Of a stretch of DNA of 64,000 nucleotides, positions 42,485-51,205 are shown one piece after another. The notes under the pieces were generated by a model that worked only from the letters and a program-made list of their open reading frames with translations, did not search any database and was not told the origin of the DNA. Position numbers and translations under genes: made by a program. The DNA lies in contig CALXXX010000034.1 of assembly GCA_944392795.1 (NCBI GenBank), positions 39,731-103,730 on the forward strand. Direction: 5' to 3'. The DNA comes from an uncultured Alphaproteobacteria bacterium (GTDB lineage: Bacteria; Pseudomonadota; Alphaproteobacteria; CAAHEQ01; UBA3637). The first letter of the stretch is position 1. Every line of letters begins with the position of its first letter.

Positions 42485-43309
42485 TTAAAACTCTATTTTA
42501 AATCCCTCTTCTTCCAAGATACGAAAAAGTTCTGCCAAAAAGAGCTTTTCTTTTTCATGAACTTCTCCATCAGACATAATCATTGTCATCAAAGCTTCCA
42601 AGAACATTTTAACAACCCAACCATCCATTCCCAAGATTTTTTCTAAAGATAAGTAAAAACTCTGTGTATCTGGATTAATTAAGGTTAAATATTGTATTAA
42701 ATCTGCATCATTAAAACTTAAATCCGGACAGCGTTTATGAACATATTGTGCCATTTTATCGTATTCTACTCGATCTTTGTGTCCATCCATTGCTGCGACA
42801 AACAATAAGGCAGTTAATTCATTACGCGTTCTATCTATCGCAGTTTTCATTTCTCCTTTTTCCATGGAAGAGGAAAGTTGATACTGAGGCGCTGAAGACG
42901 GGATAGTTTCTGTCGATTTTTGTAATTTAATTCCTAATACATTTTCAAAAAAATCAAAAGCATTTTCATATACTTTTCCTGTTTTGTCTGTAATTTTTAA
43001 GATTGAGGAAAGCTTAATAAGACGTGGAGCTTTAATTTCTTGACAAAAAGCATCAACAAAAAATTCATTATTACTTTTTAAAACACGACGAATGATAACA
43101 TGACGATCCTGATGATGTCCAGAAAGAGAATTATATTCGATTTCAGCAGCAACAGAAATTCCCGTTGCTAAAACATTTTGACTTTTTAAATGTTGAGCAA
43201 CTTCTTGTGCTTTTGGCTTAGAGGTATCTAATGATTGACGAAAAGCCGTTACATCTTCACCTGTAAATCGAGCGATTGTTTCTAATAATTGAGCGGAAGT
43301 AGACATCAT
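42485..43309 (-). CDS. TerB-domain protein with possible WYL-like segment
   Basis: A 274-residue protein. The C-terminal half matches tellurite-resistance TerB-like helical domains (LTALLFVAAMDGHKDRVEYDKM and MIMSDGEVHEKEKLFLAELF). The N-terminal part contains a segment resembling a WYL domain (VIIRRVLKSNNEFFVDAFCQ, RLIKLSSILKI). It overlaps DUF4381 by 4 bases and ends the moxR operon. Function unknown; probably membrane-linked stress sensing. Confidence 0.7.
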   Translation of the reverse strand: MMSTSAQLLETIARFTGEDVTAFRQSLDTSKPKAQEVAQHLKSQNVLATGISVAAEIEYNSLSGHHQDRHVIIRRVLKSNNEFFVDAFCQEIKAPRLIKLSSILKITDKTGKVYENAFDFFENVLGIKLQKSTETIPSSAPQYQLSSSMEKGEMKTAIDRTRNELTALLFVAAMDGHKDRVEYDKMAQYVHKRCPDLSFNDADLIQYLTLINPDTQSFYLSLEKILGMDGWVVKMFLEALMTMIMSDGEVHEKEKLFLAELFRILEEEGFKIEF

Positions 43310-43776
43310 TCTTTTCCCTTTCTTTTTAAATTTTCCTTAATCCAAGCCTCATAGAGCTTAAAAATTTTCTCTTTTTGAGAGTCTGTTAAGCTCTTTTGTA
43401 AAGCATACATATTTTTTTCCAGAAGTTCTACAAAATCTTTCGAAAAATGCACAGAACCATGCTTGTTTAAAAAATCAATCCAGGATTGACCATATAAAGA
43501 AGCTACTTTTTCTCGACCATATAAAGCGATAGCAACTTGTTTTGTAAAAAAGGTTATTTCTTTTAAAAAATCATCATTAGAGATATTTTTAATTTCAGTC
43601 AAGCGATGAAGAATATAACGTTGACGACTTTCTCGAACAAAAATAATTAACCAATAAATTCCTATTAAAACTAAAATAAAAGCAAGTAAGGAAACCCACC
43701 ATCCCCATGCAAGAGGTAGTATAGATGGCTCTATCGGAAGATGTATATCCTTCAGTCCTGATAAATCAATATTCAT
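43306..43776 (-). CDS. DUF4381-family membrane protein
   Basis: A 156-residue protein with one transmembrane helix (LAWGWWVSLLAFILVLIGIYWLIIFV at about residues 22-48) and a cytoplasmic helical tail. LPIEPSILPLAWGWW is typical for DUF4381 proteins, which lie between the DUF58 gene and von Willebrand (BatA/BatB) genes in MoxR operons. It overlaps both neighbours by 4 bases. Confidence 0.8.
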   Translation of the reverse strand: MNIDLSGLKDIHLPIEPSILPLAWGWWVSLLAFILVLIGIYWLIIFVRESRQRYILHRLTEIKNISNDDFLKEITFFTKQVAIALYGREKVASLYGQSWIDFLNKHGSVHFSKDFVELLEKNMYALQKSLTDSQKEKIFKLYEAWIKENLKRKGKE

Positions 43777-44705
43777 TTGCGTCTCCGTCTTCTTAAAGAT
43801 TGAGCAAATGTGTCATAAAAATCCATTCCTGTAGAGATAGGAACATAATGAATATGGTATGTTGACGCAAACTCTTTTAAAGAAAGATGTCTTTTTTCAA
43901 AATAGTTCATATAAGCTTTTTGAACAGCAAAATGTCGTGTATCTAAAGCAACCATTTTTTCTCCATTTGTAATTGGATAAATATTTGGAATGGGGCATCT
44001 CCCTTCAAGTTCATCAAAGACATTGATTAAAATAACTTCGTTACCTTTTGCAAGCGATGCAAGACTTTTAAAGGCATCTTCATTTATGTCTGAATAATCA
44101 CTCATAACGAAGACTAAATTACCATTTCTACAACTCCTACGAAGTTTCCAACAGGCTGTTGATAAGGTAATTTCTTCTTGAATGGGTTTTAAAGAATGTT
44201 CTGAGTGTGTCATTTGACTTATATTGGATAAAAATTGAATAAGATTGCGATATAGCCTTGATGGTTTATAAAGCTTCATTATTTTATCAGAAAGAAGAAT
44301 TCCGCCTATTTTATCTCCTTTTTCTTGAAAAAACCAAGCAGTCATCGCAGCCAAATGTGCGACAATAACAGATTTAAAAGCTTGACGTGTCGCAAAATGC
44401 ATAGAGTGACGAAAATCCAATAAAAACCATACCTGACGATCCCGTTCTTCCTTAAAAACTTTTGTATATGTTTTACCATGTCGAGCTGTAATACGCCAAT
44501 CGACTAGTCGGACGTCATCACCTTGTTGATACTCTCGAACTTCATCAAAATCCATACCACGACCTTTAAAAATGGATCGATAATTTCCATTATTAACGCG
44601 AGAGGTTTTTCTATCTGGAAACGCTGTTAATCGATATGTTTGATATTGATCTTGTATCAAACTCTCTAGGCTTGCAAAAACAGCTTTATCCGAAGTTGTA
44701 ATCAT
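43773..44705 (-). CDS. DUF58-domain protein
   Basis: A 310-residue protein with the DUF58 signature GRGMDFDEVREYQQGDDVRL followed by VDWRITARHGKTYTKVFKEERDR, and a von Willebrand A-like core (VWFLLDFRHSMHF; LVFVMSDYSDINEDA). Partner of the MoxR ATPase in membrane-protein or chaperone operons. Starts 9 bases after moxR and overlaps DUF4381 by 4. Confidence 0.88.
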   Translation of the reverse strand: MITTSDKAVFASLESLIQDQYQTYRLTAFPDRKTSRVNNGNYRSIFKGRGMDFDEVREYQQGDDVRLVDWRITARHGKTYTKVFKEERDRQVWFLLDFRHSMHFATRQAFKSVIVAHLAAMTAWFFQEKGDKIGGILLSDKIMKLYKPSRLYRNLIQFLSNISQMTHSEHSLKPIQEEITLSTACWKLRRSCRNGNLVFVMSDYSDINEDAFKSLASLAKGNEVILINVFDELEGRCPIPNIYPITNGEKMVALDTRHFAVQKAYMNYFEKRHLSLKEFASTYHIHYVPISTGMDFYDTFAQSLRRRRRK

Positions 44706-44714
44706 CTTTCTACC

Positions 44715-45677
44715 CTAAGGTAACGGAACTTCTTTTAGTAACAAATCAATCAAAGCATCAGGTGTAATTCCTTTTGCCTCAGCTTCATACGATAACAAAA
44801 TACGATGGCGGAGCACATCGTGAATAACTGCATGAATATGTTCCGGCATTACATAGTCTTTTCCTCGAAGCCAAGCGCATGCTTTAGAACAGATATCTAA
44901 TGCTAAGGTTCCACGAGGACTGGCTCCATATTCTACATAAGAAGCTAACTCTGCATTGTAAGCGGCAGGTTCTCGTGTTGCCATAATAAACTGAACCATA
45001 TATTCTTCTAGTTCTGGGGACAGATGAACATTTAGAACTTCTCGGCGAGCTTCTTTAACCATATTTTGAGAAATTTTTTCAAAGAATGGTTTTGGCTTTT
45101 GAGCTGCTTCATTTCGAACCAAATGAAGGATTTTTCTTTCCGACTCAACATTTGGATGCCCTATTTTAACAAACATTAAAAAACGATCTAACTGTGCTTC
45201 AGGCAAAGGATAAGTCCCTTCATGCTCAATAGGATTTTGTGTCGCCATAACTAAAAATAATTCCGGAAGAATATAGGTCGTTGCGCCTACTGTTACCTGA
45301 CGTTCTCCCATCGCCTCTAATAAAGCCGATTGAACCTTAGCCGGGGCACGGTTAATTTCATCAGCTAAAATTAAATTATGAAAAATAGGCCCCTTTTGAA
45401 AAACAAAAGTTCCATTTTCCGGTCTATAAACATCACTTCCGGTTATATCTGCTGGTAATAAGTCAGGCGTGAATTGAATACGATGCGAGTCGCATTCAAT
45501 AGCAGAAGCCAATTTCTTGATTGCTTTTGTCTTTGCTAAACCAGGAGCTCCTTCCACTAATAAATGTCCATCAGATAAAAGAGAAATCAACATTCGCTCA
45601 ACCAATGCTTCTTGACCGATTATTTCGGCATTCATAAAAGAACTTAACTGTAAAAAACGATTTTGAGCCTCTGACAT
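44715..45677 (-). CDS. moxR: MoxR-family AAA+ ATPase
   Basis: A 320-residue AAA+ chaperone-like ATPase. Walker A is LLVEGAPGLAKTKAIKKLA, Walker B NLILADEINRAPAKVQSALLEAM, sensor 1 LVMATQNPIEHEGTYPLPEAQLDRF. First gene of the operon with DUF58, DUF4381 and TerB; the von Willebrand genes common in such operons are missing. Start 45677 has the strong SD AGGAGG. Confidence 0.92.
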   Translation of the reverse strand: MSEAQNRFLQLSSFMNAEIIGQEALVERMLISLLSDGHLLVEGAPGLAKTKAIKKLASAIECDSHRIQFTPDLLPADITGSDVYRPENGTFVFQKGPIFHNLILADEINRAPAKVQSALLEAMGERQVTVGATTYILPELFLVMATQNPIEHEGTYPLPEAQLDRFLMFVKIGHPNVESERKILHLVRNEAAQKPKPFFEKISQNMVKEARREVLNVHLSPELEEYMVQFIMATREPAAYNAELASYVEYGASPRGTLALDICSKACAWLRGKDYVMPEHIHAVIHDVLRHRILLSYEAEAKGITPDALIDLLLKEVPLP

Positions 45678-45744
45678 TTTTCCTCCTAAAAAAAGACTAT
45701 ACATTTTTTTTATCTAATATAGAATAAAAGTAAAGGAAAAGCAA

Positions 45745-46509
45745 ATGAGCATCACAATTTTATCACCCTATCGCTTATTTTTTATAGATGAAAGTGATTT
45801 TTTGTTTGTCTTAATGAAAGACGGACGATTATCCAAAATTAAAAAAGTTAATTCTTTTTCTGCTCTTTCTGCTGATTTCAAGCACTTAGGCGGTGTCTCT
45901 TTTGACGGAGAAAATACACATATAACTCAGAGCTCTTTAAACTTTGACAACCAGCCTCCAACAGAGATAACTTCACTCTTTGGATATTTTTACTATCCTG
46001 TTTTTAATTCAACTTCAAAAAAATTAGCTGTAATAGAAGCAGATCTTTTAAGCCCACTCTCTTCTGGACGATTATGTCTGTTTCAAAAAAAAATTAAAAA
46101 TTGGAAAAAAATAACTGAAACGCCTGCTCAACTTAAGCCTCCTTTTTGGAGCCGACTAACTGATTCTTTATTTTTTTTCAATACACATAATGAACTCATT
46201 TGTCTTTCTCATGAAGAAAAAGCACTCATTGCTAAAAATGCTTATTTAGCGGCTCTTTCTCCACTTCAATCTGAAATAGTTTTTTTCGATGGAAGTCATA
46301 TTCGTCTTTATTCTCTTATTCAAAAAAATGAAGAGATTATTTTTCCGGCTCCATATACAACAGCTGTTTGCTTTGATGAAAAAGCTCAAAATATCTTTTA
46401 TGCTACCTCTTTTGAAGGGAAACATGCTATCTATAGTTTTAATAGAATGACACAAAAAACTTATTTGCTGTGTGAGACAATTACTCCCATTCATTTTTTG
46501 TGCCCTTAA
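45745..46509 (+). CDS. Beta-propeller-like orphan protein
   Basis: A 254-residue protein with repeated beta-strand segments that resemble a TolB/WD-like propeller (LFVLMKDGRLSKIKKV, KKLAVIEADLL, SEIVFFDGSHIRLYSLI, NIFYATSFEGKHAIYSFNRM). No signal peptide. Divergent from moxR with a 67-base gap. I do not recognise a family. Also a possible accessory of the moxR operon. Confidence 0.6.
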   Translation: MSITILSPYRLFFIDESDFLFVLMKDGRLSKIKKVNSFSALSADFKHLGGVSFDGENTHITQSSLNFDNQPPTEITSLFGYFYYPVFNSTSKKLAVIEADLLSPLSSGRLCLFQKKIKNWKKITETPAQLKPPFWSRLTDSLFFFNTHNELICLSHEEKALIAKNAYLAALSPLQSEIVFFDGSHIRLYSLIQKNEEIIFPAPYTTAVCFDEKAQNIFYATSFEGKHAIYSFNRMTQKTYLLCETITPIHFLCP

Positions 46510-46530
46510 AAACAACACCTTAAAGATCTT

Positions 46531-47400
46531 TTAATAACGAATATTATTTACTTCGCGAAGTTTTATCAAAGACTGTAACAGCGAATGAGCTGTAACTTTT
46601 TGCTTTAAAGCCTTCATAAAGTCTGCCATACGGTATCCCTCTATGAAAGATAACGCTGAATCCCCATCACGATCTGCTTGTTGATAATCAATACCAGCTT
46701 CTGTTAACTCCTTGAAAAGAGATAAATATGATTGATAAGTTATGGAAACCTCTTTTTTATTCTGAGGGCGAAATTGTAAAGCTTTTGAAACACAAAATAA
46801 ACTAGCGTTTGCATTTTCAGAGGATACTCCGTTAATTTCCAAGTTCAATTTAGTGTGATTTTTTAACATATAAGAAGCAACTTTAAAATCTCCTTTTTGA
46901 ATAGACATTAAAAATGGAGATAACCCAAAAAAATTATTTCGACTATTTAAATCCTTCTGAGCATTAGCTTTTAAAATATCCAGCGCAATTTGAGAATGTT
47001 CTGAAAATAACATAGAATCTCGCTCATCTGATAGAGCTATTTCTAAAGGAGTTAAACGTAAAGGATAATCTGTTTTTATATTAAAATCAGCCTTTGCAGC
47101 TAATAATAAGCGAATAATATCAACATTTCCATGAAATACAGCTAAATGTGCTGCTGTTTTTCCGTCCTTTTGTTCATTGATATGAATCCCTTTTTCGATT
47201 AAATAAGCGGCTATCTGAGCACGTTTTTTTTCTAGTATTTTTCGCTCATGATTATTTAAGATTGGTAACTTATCACAAGCTCGCATTAAAAGATTTTTTC
47301 CTTCTTCATCAACAACGGTATTTATATCTTCTATCGAAGAAGATAAAACTTTTAGTTTTTCTAAATCCCCTAGATCAACAGCTTTTACAAAATCATTCAT
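46531..47400 (-). CDS. Ankyrin-repeat protein
   Basis: About 289 residues with ankyrin repeats, clearest in DGKTAAHLAVFHGNVDIIRLLLAAKADFN and LTPLEIALSDERDS, and further in GLSPFLMSIQKGDFKVASYMLKNH. No export signal. ATG 47400 has an AAGG eight bases upstream; a GTG three codons earlier is the alternative. It lies head-to-tail after the autotransporter region and tail-to-tail with the beta-propeller orphan. Confidence 0.78.
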   Translation of the reverse strand: MNDFVKAVDLGDLEKLKVLSSSIEDINTVVDEEGKNLLMRACDKLPILNNHERKILEKKRAQIAAYLIEKGIHINEQKDGKTAAHLAVFHGNVDIIRLLLAAKADFNIKTDYPLRLTPLEIALSDERDSMLFSEHSQIALDILKANAQKDLNSRNNFFGLSPFLMSIQKGDFKVASYMLKNHTKLNLEINGVSSENANASLFCVSKALQFRPQNKKEVSITYQSYLSLFKELTEAGIDYQQADRDGDSALSFIEGYRMADFMKALKQKVTAHSLLQSLIKLREVNNIRY

Positions 47401-47521
47401 TCTTATCACCCTTCAATAAAATCTCCTGAGAGAGGAGTTAGTTATTTTTTTGTTCTTATTTTTTTTGAATGAGTTACTATAATAAAGATCTTTTGTTTTG
47501 TCAAGTTTTTTGCAAAATAAT

Positions 47522-47553
47522 AAAAGGCGGTCCTTTTAAAAGAACCGCCTTTT
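47522..47553. terminator. Terminator of autotransporter gene
   Basis: AAAAGGCGGT (47522-47531) pairs with ACCGCCTTTT (47544-47553) and the loop itself nearly pairs. On the minus strand it lies shortly after the autotransporter stop. Confidence 0.85.
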
Positions 47554-47571
47554 ATAGTCAGTATCAGAAAC

Positions 47572-50500
47572 TTAGAAATTATATTTTAATTTCAAAGTTC
47601 CAGTATGGCTTGTGTAATCACGACGAATGCCCGCATCATAATTCAGTGAAATATCTACTGCATCAGCAACATTCATCGTTAAACCAACGCCTGCTTCTAC
47701 GCCAAAACGAGGCAACCGTTTACCAGTAGTTGTATAGGAGGAAGTCCCCATAACTACTGTCGCATCAGCATTATCTGAAACTAAATCGTATGTCGCTGCC
47801 AAACGAACTTCCGGCTTCAAAGAATATCCTTCTTCAACGAAAGTATAAGAATAGTTACCTCCGATAACGGCTGTTAACAAGTCTGTATTATCTGTCTTGA
47901 TATTTTGACCTGCTGTATCCGTATAGCTGTCTTGTTTAATGTGTAAATAGCGCAAACCAGCTTTCGGTGTAAGACCTAATTCAGTATCATATCCTGCCAT
48001 GATTTGCCCACCCCAAGTGTCAACATCATACTTTCCTGATACACCAACGCCTGTCACAGATCTCGCTTCCTTATAGTCAGATGTACTATAGTTTAAAGTT
48101 CCATTCACAAACCAAGCATTTGGTTGATATTCTCCATATACAAAGAAGTTATGACCGTAAATATCGGTTGTACGTCCGGCACTCTTCACATCTGTTGTAT
48201 TGTAAGCATAACCAACACCAACAGTGTAAACATCATTAATCAGAGTATCTAAACCAAACGCAACTCCTTGTGTATAGCCACGGAAACCTGATGTTGATGA
48301 AGAGGCGTCTTGTTTGGAACGATTATATAACCCTTGAGCCCAAGGACCATATTCAGCCTTCACATCACCTCCAGAGCGTCCCATTGTCGGAGCGGCTAAT
48401 CGATTATTTACAACACTTAAAACTTGGCTTTGAACTGTCGTTGCAACTGAATGAACTGTAGATGTATTTGTTGGAGCTAAATCTGTTGTTGCTTTCTCAA
48501 CTACATCTATATTACCGGCAGCCAATTCATTTTGTAAATTTAAGGCAATTTGACTTGCTGTATCATTTGAAGCATTCGCTACCGTAGTCAATACAGATGC
48601 TGCTTGTTCTGAGACACCGGTACTTGTAGCAATATCTTCTGCTGCTTTAATTGTTGCAGTATATGTTAATGTATTTTCATCTTGCGATGTCTTAACAATA
48701 TCATACAAGCTAGAGGAATCTACAATTGCATCTGCGAATGAATCTGCACCAGCGCCAGTTGCAATGACATAATCACCAGCAGAACCAACAGTCAAATTCA
48801 ATGCTGCTCCGTTAGCAGTGATTGTATTGGCAACTAAACTTCCATAAGAGGTCGTGTTTAATAAGTTAGCCTTTAGTGTAGAACCTTCATTGAAAGTAAT
48901 ACTGTCCTGAGCAACTTTAGTTGTACCAATATCTAATGTTGCTCCGCCTGATACTATCAAACTACCAGTACCATCAATACCACTTCCAATCGTCGTTGTA
49001 CCACTGGAAATGTTTAATGTACCTAAATTGTAAATATCATTTGCGATTCCGTTAGCCATATTATTACTAAATGCATTAGTTCCAGATAAGCTGATAATAC
49101 CATCGGCCGTATTGTAAATCGCTCCTCCTAAAGCATTACCTGATGTTGAATTAGCGGTATTTGCTGCAAAGGTACTATCAGAAACATTAAATGTTCCTTC
49201 GTTATAGACTGCACCGCCCAATGCGTTTGTTACATTAGTTGATACAGAGTTTCCTGTGAAATTACCTGCTACATTTAAAGTTGCCATCTTTCCACCATCA
49301 ACTTTGATAGAAATAGCACCGCCCGTAGAATCCTTTTTAACATCTGTATCTGATGTTGATGCAATAACAGAATTATTTTCAAAGTTTCCAGTTATCTGAT
49401 CAATTGATACATCTGTATTCGGACCGGCTTTCATATAAATCGCACCACCATTGGCGTAAGCATCACCCTGAGCACTATTGTTTGTGAAATTACCAATTAT
49501 ACCGCCGATTTTTGTCGTATCTCCACTTGCCCACTTCCCTTCAATGTGGATGGCGCCACCTCCGGCAGATACAAGCTTGCTGCCAGAAATCATATCATCA
49601 GCATAGTCGTGATTATCACCAATAATTTCTGCCTTAGCTGAATTGCCGTCAAAGTTTCCGGTAATAGTTTCTATCGTGCTTTGATATAAAGCTAAAGCAC
49701 CACCGTTTGCTGTCGCTTTTGATGCTGTTTCTGATTTTGTTGTAGCACTATTACCAATAAAGTCAGCCGTAATATTACCGATTTGACCTTTATTGTAGAT
49801 AACACCGCCTTGAGCATAGACATCTGTTCCTCCAGCAACATCTGCAGCTTTGTATGCTTCAGCTTTATTGTTCGTGAAAGAACCTTCCGTAATATCTCCA
49901 ATGACAGCATTCGTATCATTAAAAATGGCTCCACCTAAATTAGCTGAATTATCAGAAAATTTCGAAGTGCCTTCAAATGTAAGTGTTCCTTTGTTGTAAA
50001 TAGCACCACCAGATTTTGCTTCATTATCTGTAAATGTTGTTCCGGTTAGTGTTATTTTACCTCCGAGGTCATAGAAAGCTGTAGATTTAGCATTTTCATA
50101 TGGCATATTGAAAATAGCCCCACCATAATTAGCAGCTTTATTTTCATCAAATGTTGTGTTAGATATCTGAACTGTCGCAAAAGTATTTGCTATCGCGCCA
50201 CCATTACCTGTTCCAACTAACTTACTATCAGAAGTATCTACTGTTGTTCCCAAGGCTTTGTTGCCTTTAAAAGTTGAATTATCTATACTTAAGCTATTAC
50301 GTGTTTCAGCATCAGTTACTTCACTATCTTGTAAAGTTTTTCGTGTACCAATAGCTCCGCCATTATAGCCAGATTCATTATTTTCAAAGTAACTACCCGT
50401 AATAGTTGTTTGAGCATCAATTCCTAAAGAAATAGCTCCTCCTCCGATAGCTTGATAATCTGTTCCAGTTGTTTGAGCTTTATTTTCTTTAAATGTCACG

Positions 50501-50919
50501 TTGTTTGCAATAATAGCTCCACCATAATTACCAATAGCTCCACCATCATATTTTGCTGTATTATTATGGAAAAGGCTTCCAGAACCTATTTGTAAATTAC
50601 CTTCTTTTTTTGAAATACCAATTGTTCCAATCCCTGCTGTATTATTGCGAATAATAGAATTTTCTCCCAAAACTGCATTTACTCCATTTGGTACAAAAAC
50701 AACAGAACCATAGTTAGAGGAGACTTCTTTATTTTCTATTGTTACTGTTCCCATATTCGCGGTTTCGTGCGTTAAATCTTCTAAATTTGCGTAATCATCA
50801 GCTTTCGCTGTATAAGAAAACAATCCCATCAATACAATCGCGTTCAGCATAAAGCACTTTTTTAAAACACTGCGGTATTGTGCAGATAATTCCCGAATGG
50901 TAGTATTAGAATGTTTCAT
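47572..50919 (-). CDS. Autotransporter with chlamydial Pmp-like repeats
   Basis: A 1115-residue type V secreted surface protein. An extended N-terminal signal region (MKHSNTTIRELSAQYRS, then hydrophobic CFMLNAIVLMGLFSYTAKA) precedes a long passenger of about 750 residues with about eleven GGA(I/V) motifs (GGAIYN, GGAIFN, GGAIGT) and about fourteen FxxN motifs (FKENKA, FENNES, FTDNEA, FSDNSA), the pattern used by Chlamydia polymorphic membrane proteins and predicted to be a beta helix. The last ~270 residues are an autotransporter barrel (GPWAQGLYNRSKQDASSS, VGVGYAYNTTDVKSAGRT) ending in the sorting Phe (LKLKYNF). Has a promoter with TTGACA/TAGATA on the minus strand and an intrinsic terminator. 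Confidence 0.9.
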   Translation of the reverse strand: MKHSNTTIRELSAQYRSVLKKCFMLNAIVLMGLFSYTAKADDYANLEDLTHETANMGTVTIENKEVSSNYGSVVFVPNGVNAVLGENSIIRNNTAGIGTIGISKKEGNLQIGSGSLFHNNTAKYDGGAIGNYGGAIIANNVTFKENKAQTTGTDYQAIGGGAISLGIDAQTTITGSYFENNESGYNGGAIGTRKTLQDSEVTDAETRNSLSIDNSTFKGNKALGTTVDTSDSKLVGTGNGGAIANTFATVQISNTTFDENKAANYGGAIFNMPYENAKSTAFYDLGGKITLTGTTFTDNEAKSGGAIYNKGTLTFEGTSKFSDNSANLGGAIFNDTNAVIGDITEGSFTNNKAEAYKAADVAGGTDVYAQGGVIYNKGQIGNITADFIGNSATTKSETASKATANGGALALYQSTIETITGNFDGNSAKAEIIGDNHDYADDMISGSKLVSAGGGAIHIEGKWASGDTTKIGGIIGNFTNNSAQGDAYANGGAIYMKAGPNTDVSIDQITGNFENNSVIASTSDTDVKKDSTGGAISIKVDGGKMATLNVAGNFTGNSVSTNVTNALGGAVYNEGTFNVSDSTFAANTANSTSGNALGGAIYNTADGIISLSGTNAFSNNMANGIANDIYNLGTLNISSGTTTIGSGIDGTGSLIVSGGATLDIGTTKVAQDSITFNEGSTLKANLLNTTSYGSLVANTITANGAALNLTVGSAGDYVIATGAGADSFADAIVDSSSLYDIVKTSQDENTLTYTATIKAAEDIATSTGVSEQAASVLTTVANASNDTASQIALNLQNELAAGNIDVVEKATTDLAPTNTSTVHSVATTVQSQVLSVVNNRLAAPTMGRSGGDVKAEYGPWAQGLYNRSKQDASSSTSGFRGYTQGVAFGLDTLINDVYTVGVGYAYNTTDVKSAGRTTDIYGHNFFVYGEYQPNAWFVNGTLNYSTSDYKEARSVTGVGVSGKYDVDTWGGQIMAGYDTELGLTPKAGLRYLHIKQDSYTDTAGQNIKTDNTDLLTAVIGGNYSYTFVEEGYSLKPEVRLAATYDLVSDNADATVVMGTSSYTTTGKRLPRFGVEAGVGLTMNVADAVDISLNYDAGIRRDYTSHTGTLKLKYNF

Positions 50920-51068
50920 TTTTTCTCCTTATAAGATTTTCTCGGTTCCTTCTCAGGCGTAGAGAAGCTTTAAAACTAAGCAAAAAGAAAGCACGTTTCC
51001 TCTGCACTTTCTACAAACAAAACAATTTCTTATAAAAATATTATAAGATTTTATTTGATTGCGTTTTT

Positions 51069-51098
51069 TATCTATTCACACTTTTTTATGAATGTCAA
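51069..51098 (-). promoter_or_regulatory. Promoter of the autotransporter gene
   Basis: On the minus strand TTGACA (51093-51098) and TAGATA (51069-51074) are 18 bases apart. The 5' untranslated region of about 140 bases contains two small hairpins near 50955-51000, one with an AGAGGA loop. Confidence 0.55.
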
Positions 51099-51144
51099 TA
51101 TTATTTTTTTTTAATTTTTAGCTTAAAAGATCTTTTCAGAATAA

Positions 51145-51177
51145 AAGAAGTATCGTTTTTTTATCACGATACTTCTT
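51145..51177 (-). terminator. Terminator of valS
   Basis: AAGAAGTATCG (51145-51155) and CGATACTTCTT (51167-51177) form a perfect 11-bp stem, about 30 bases downstream of the valS stop on the minus strand, followed by TTATT. Confidence 0.75.
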
Positions 51178-51205
51178 GATTTTATATTTTTATATAAAAA
51201 GAAAG

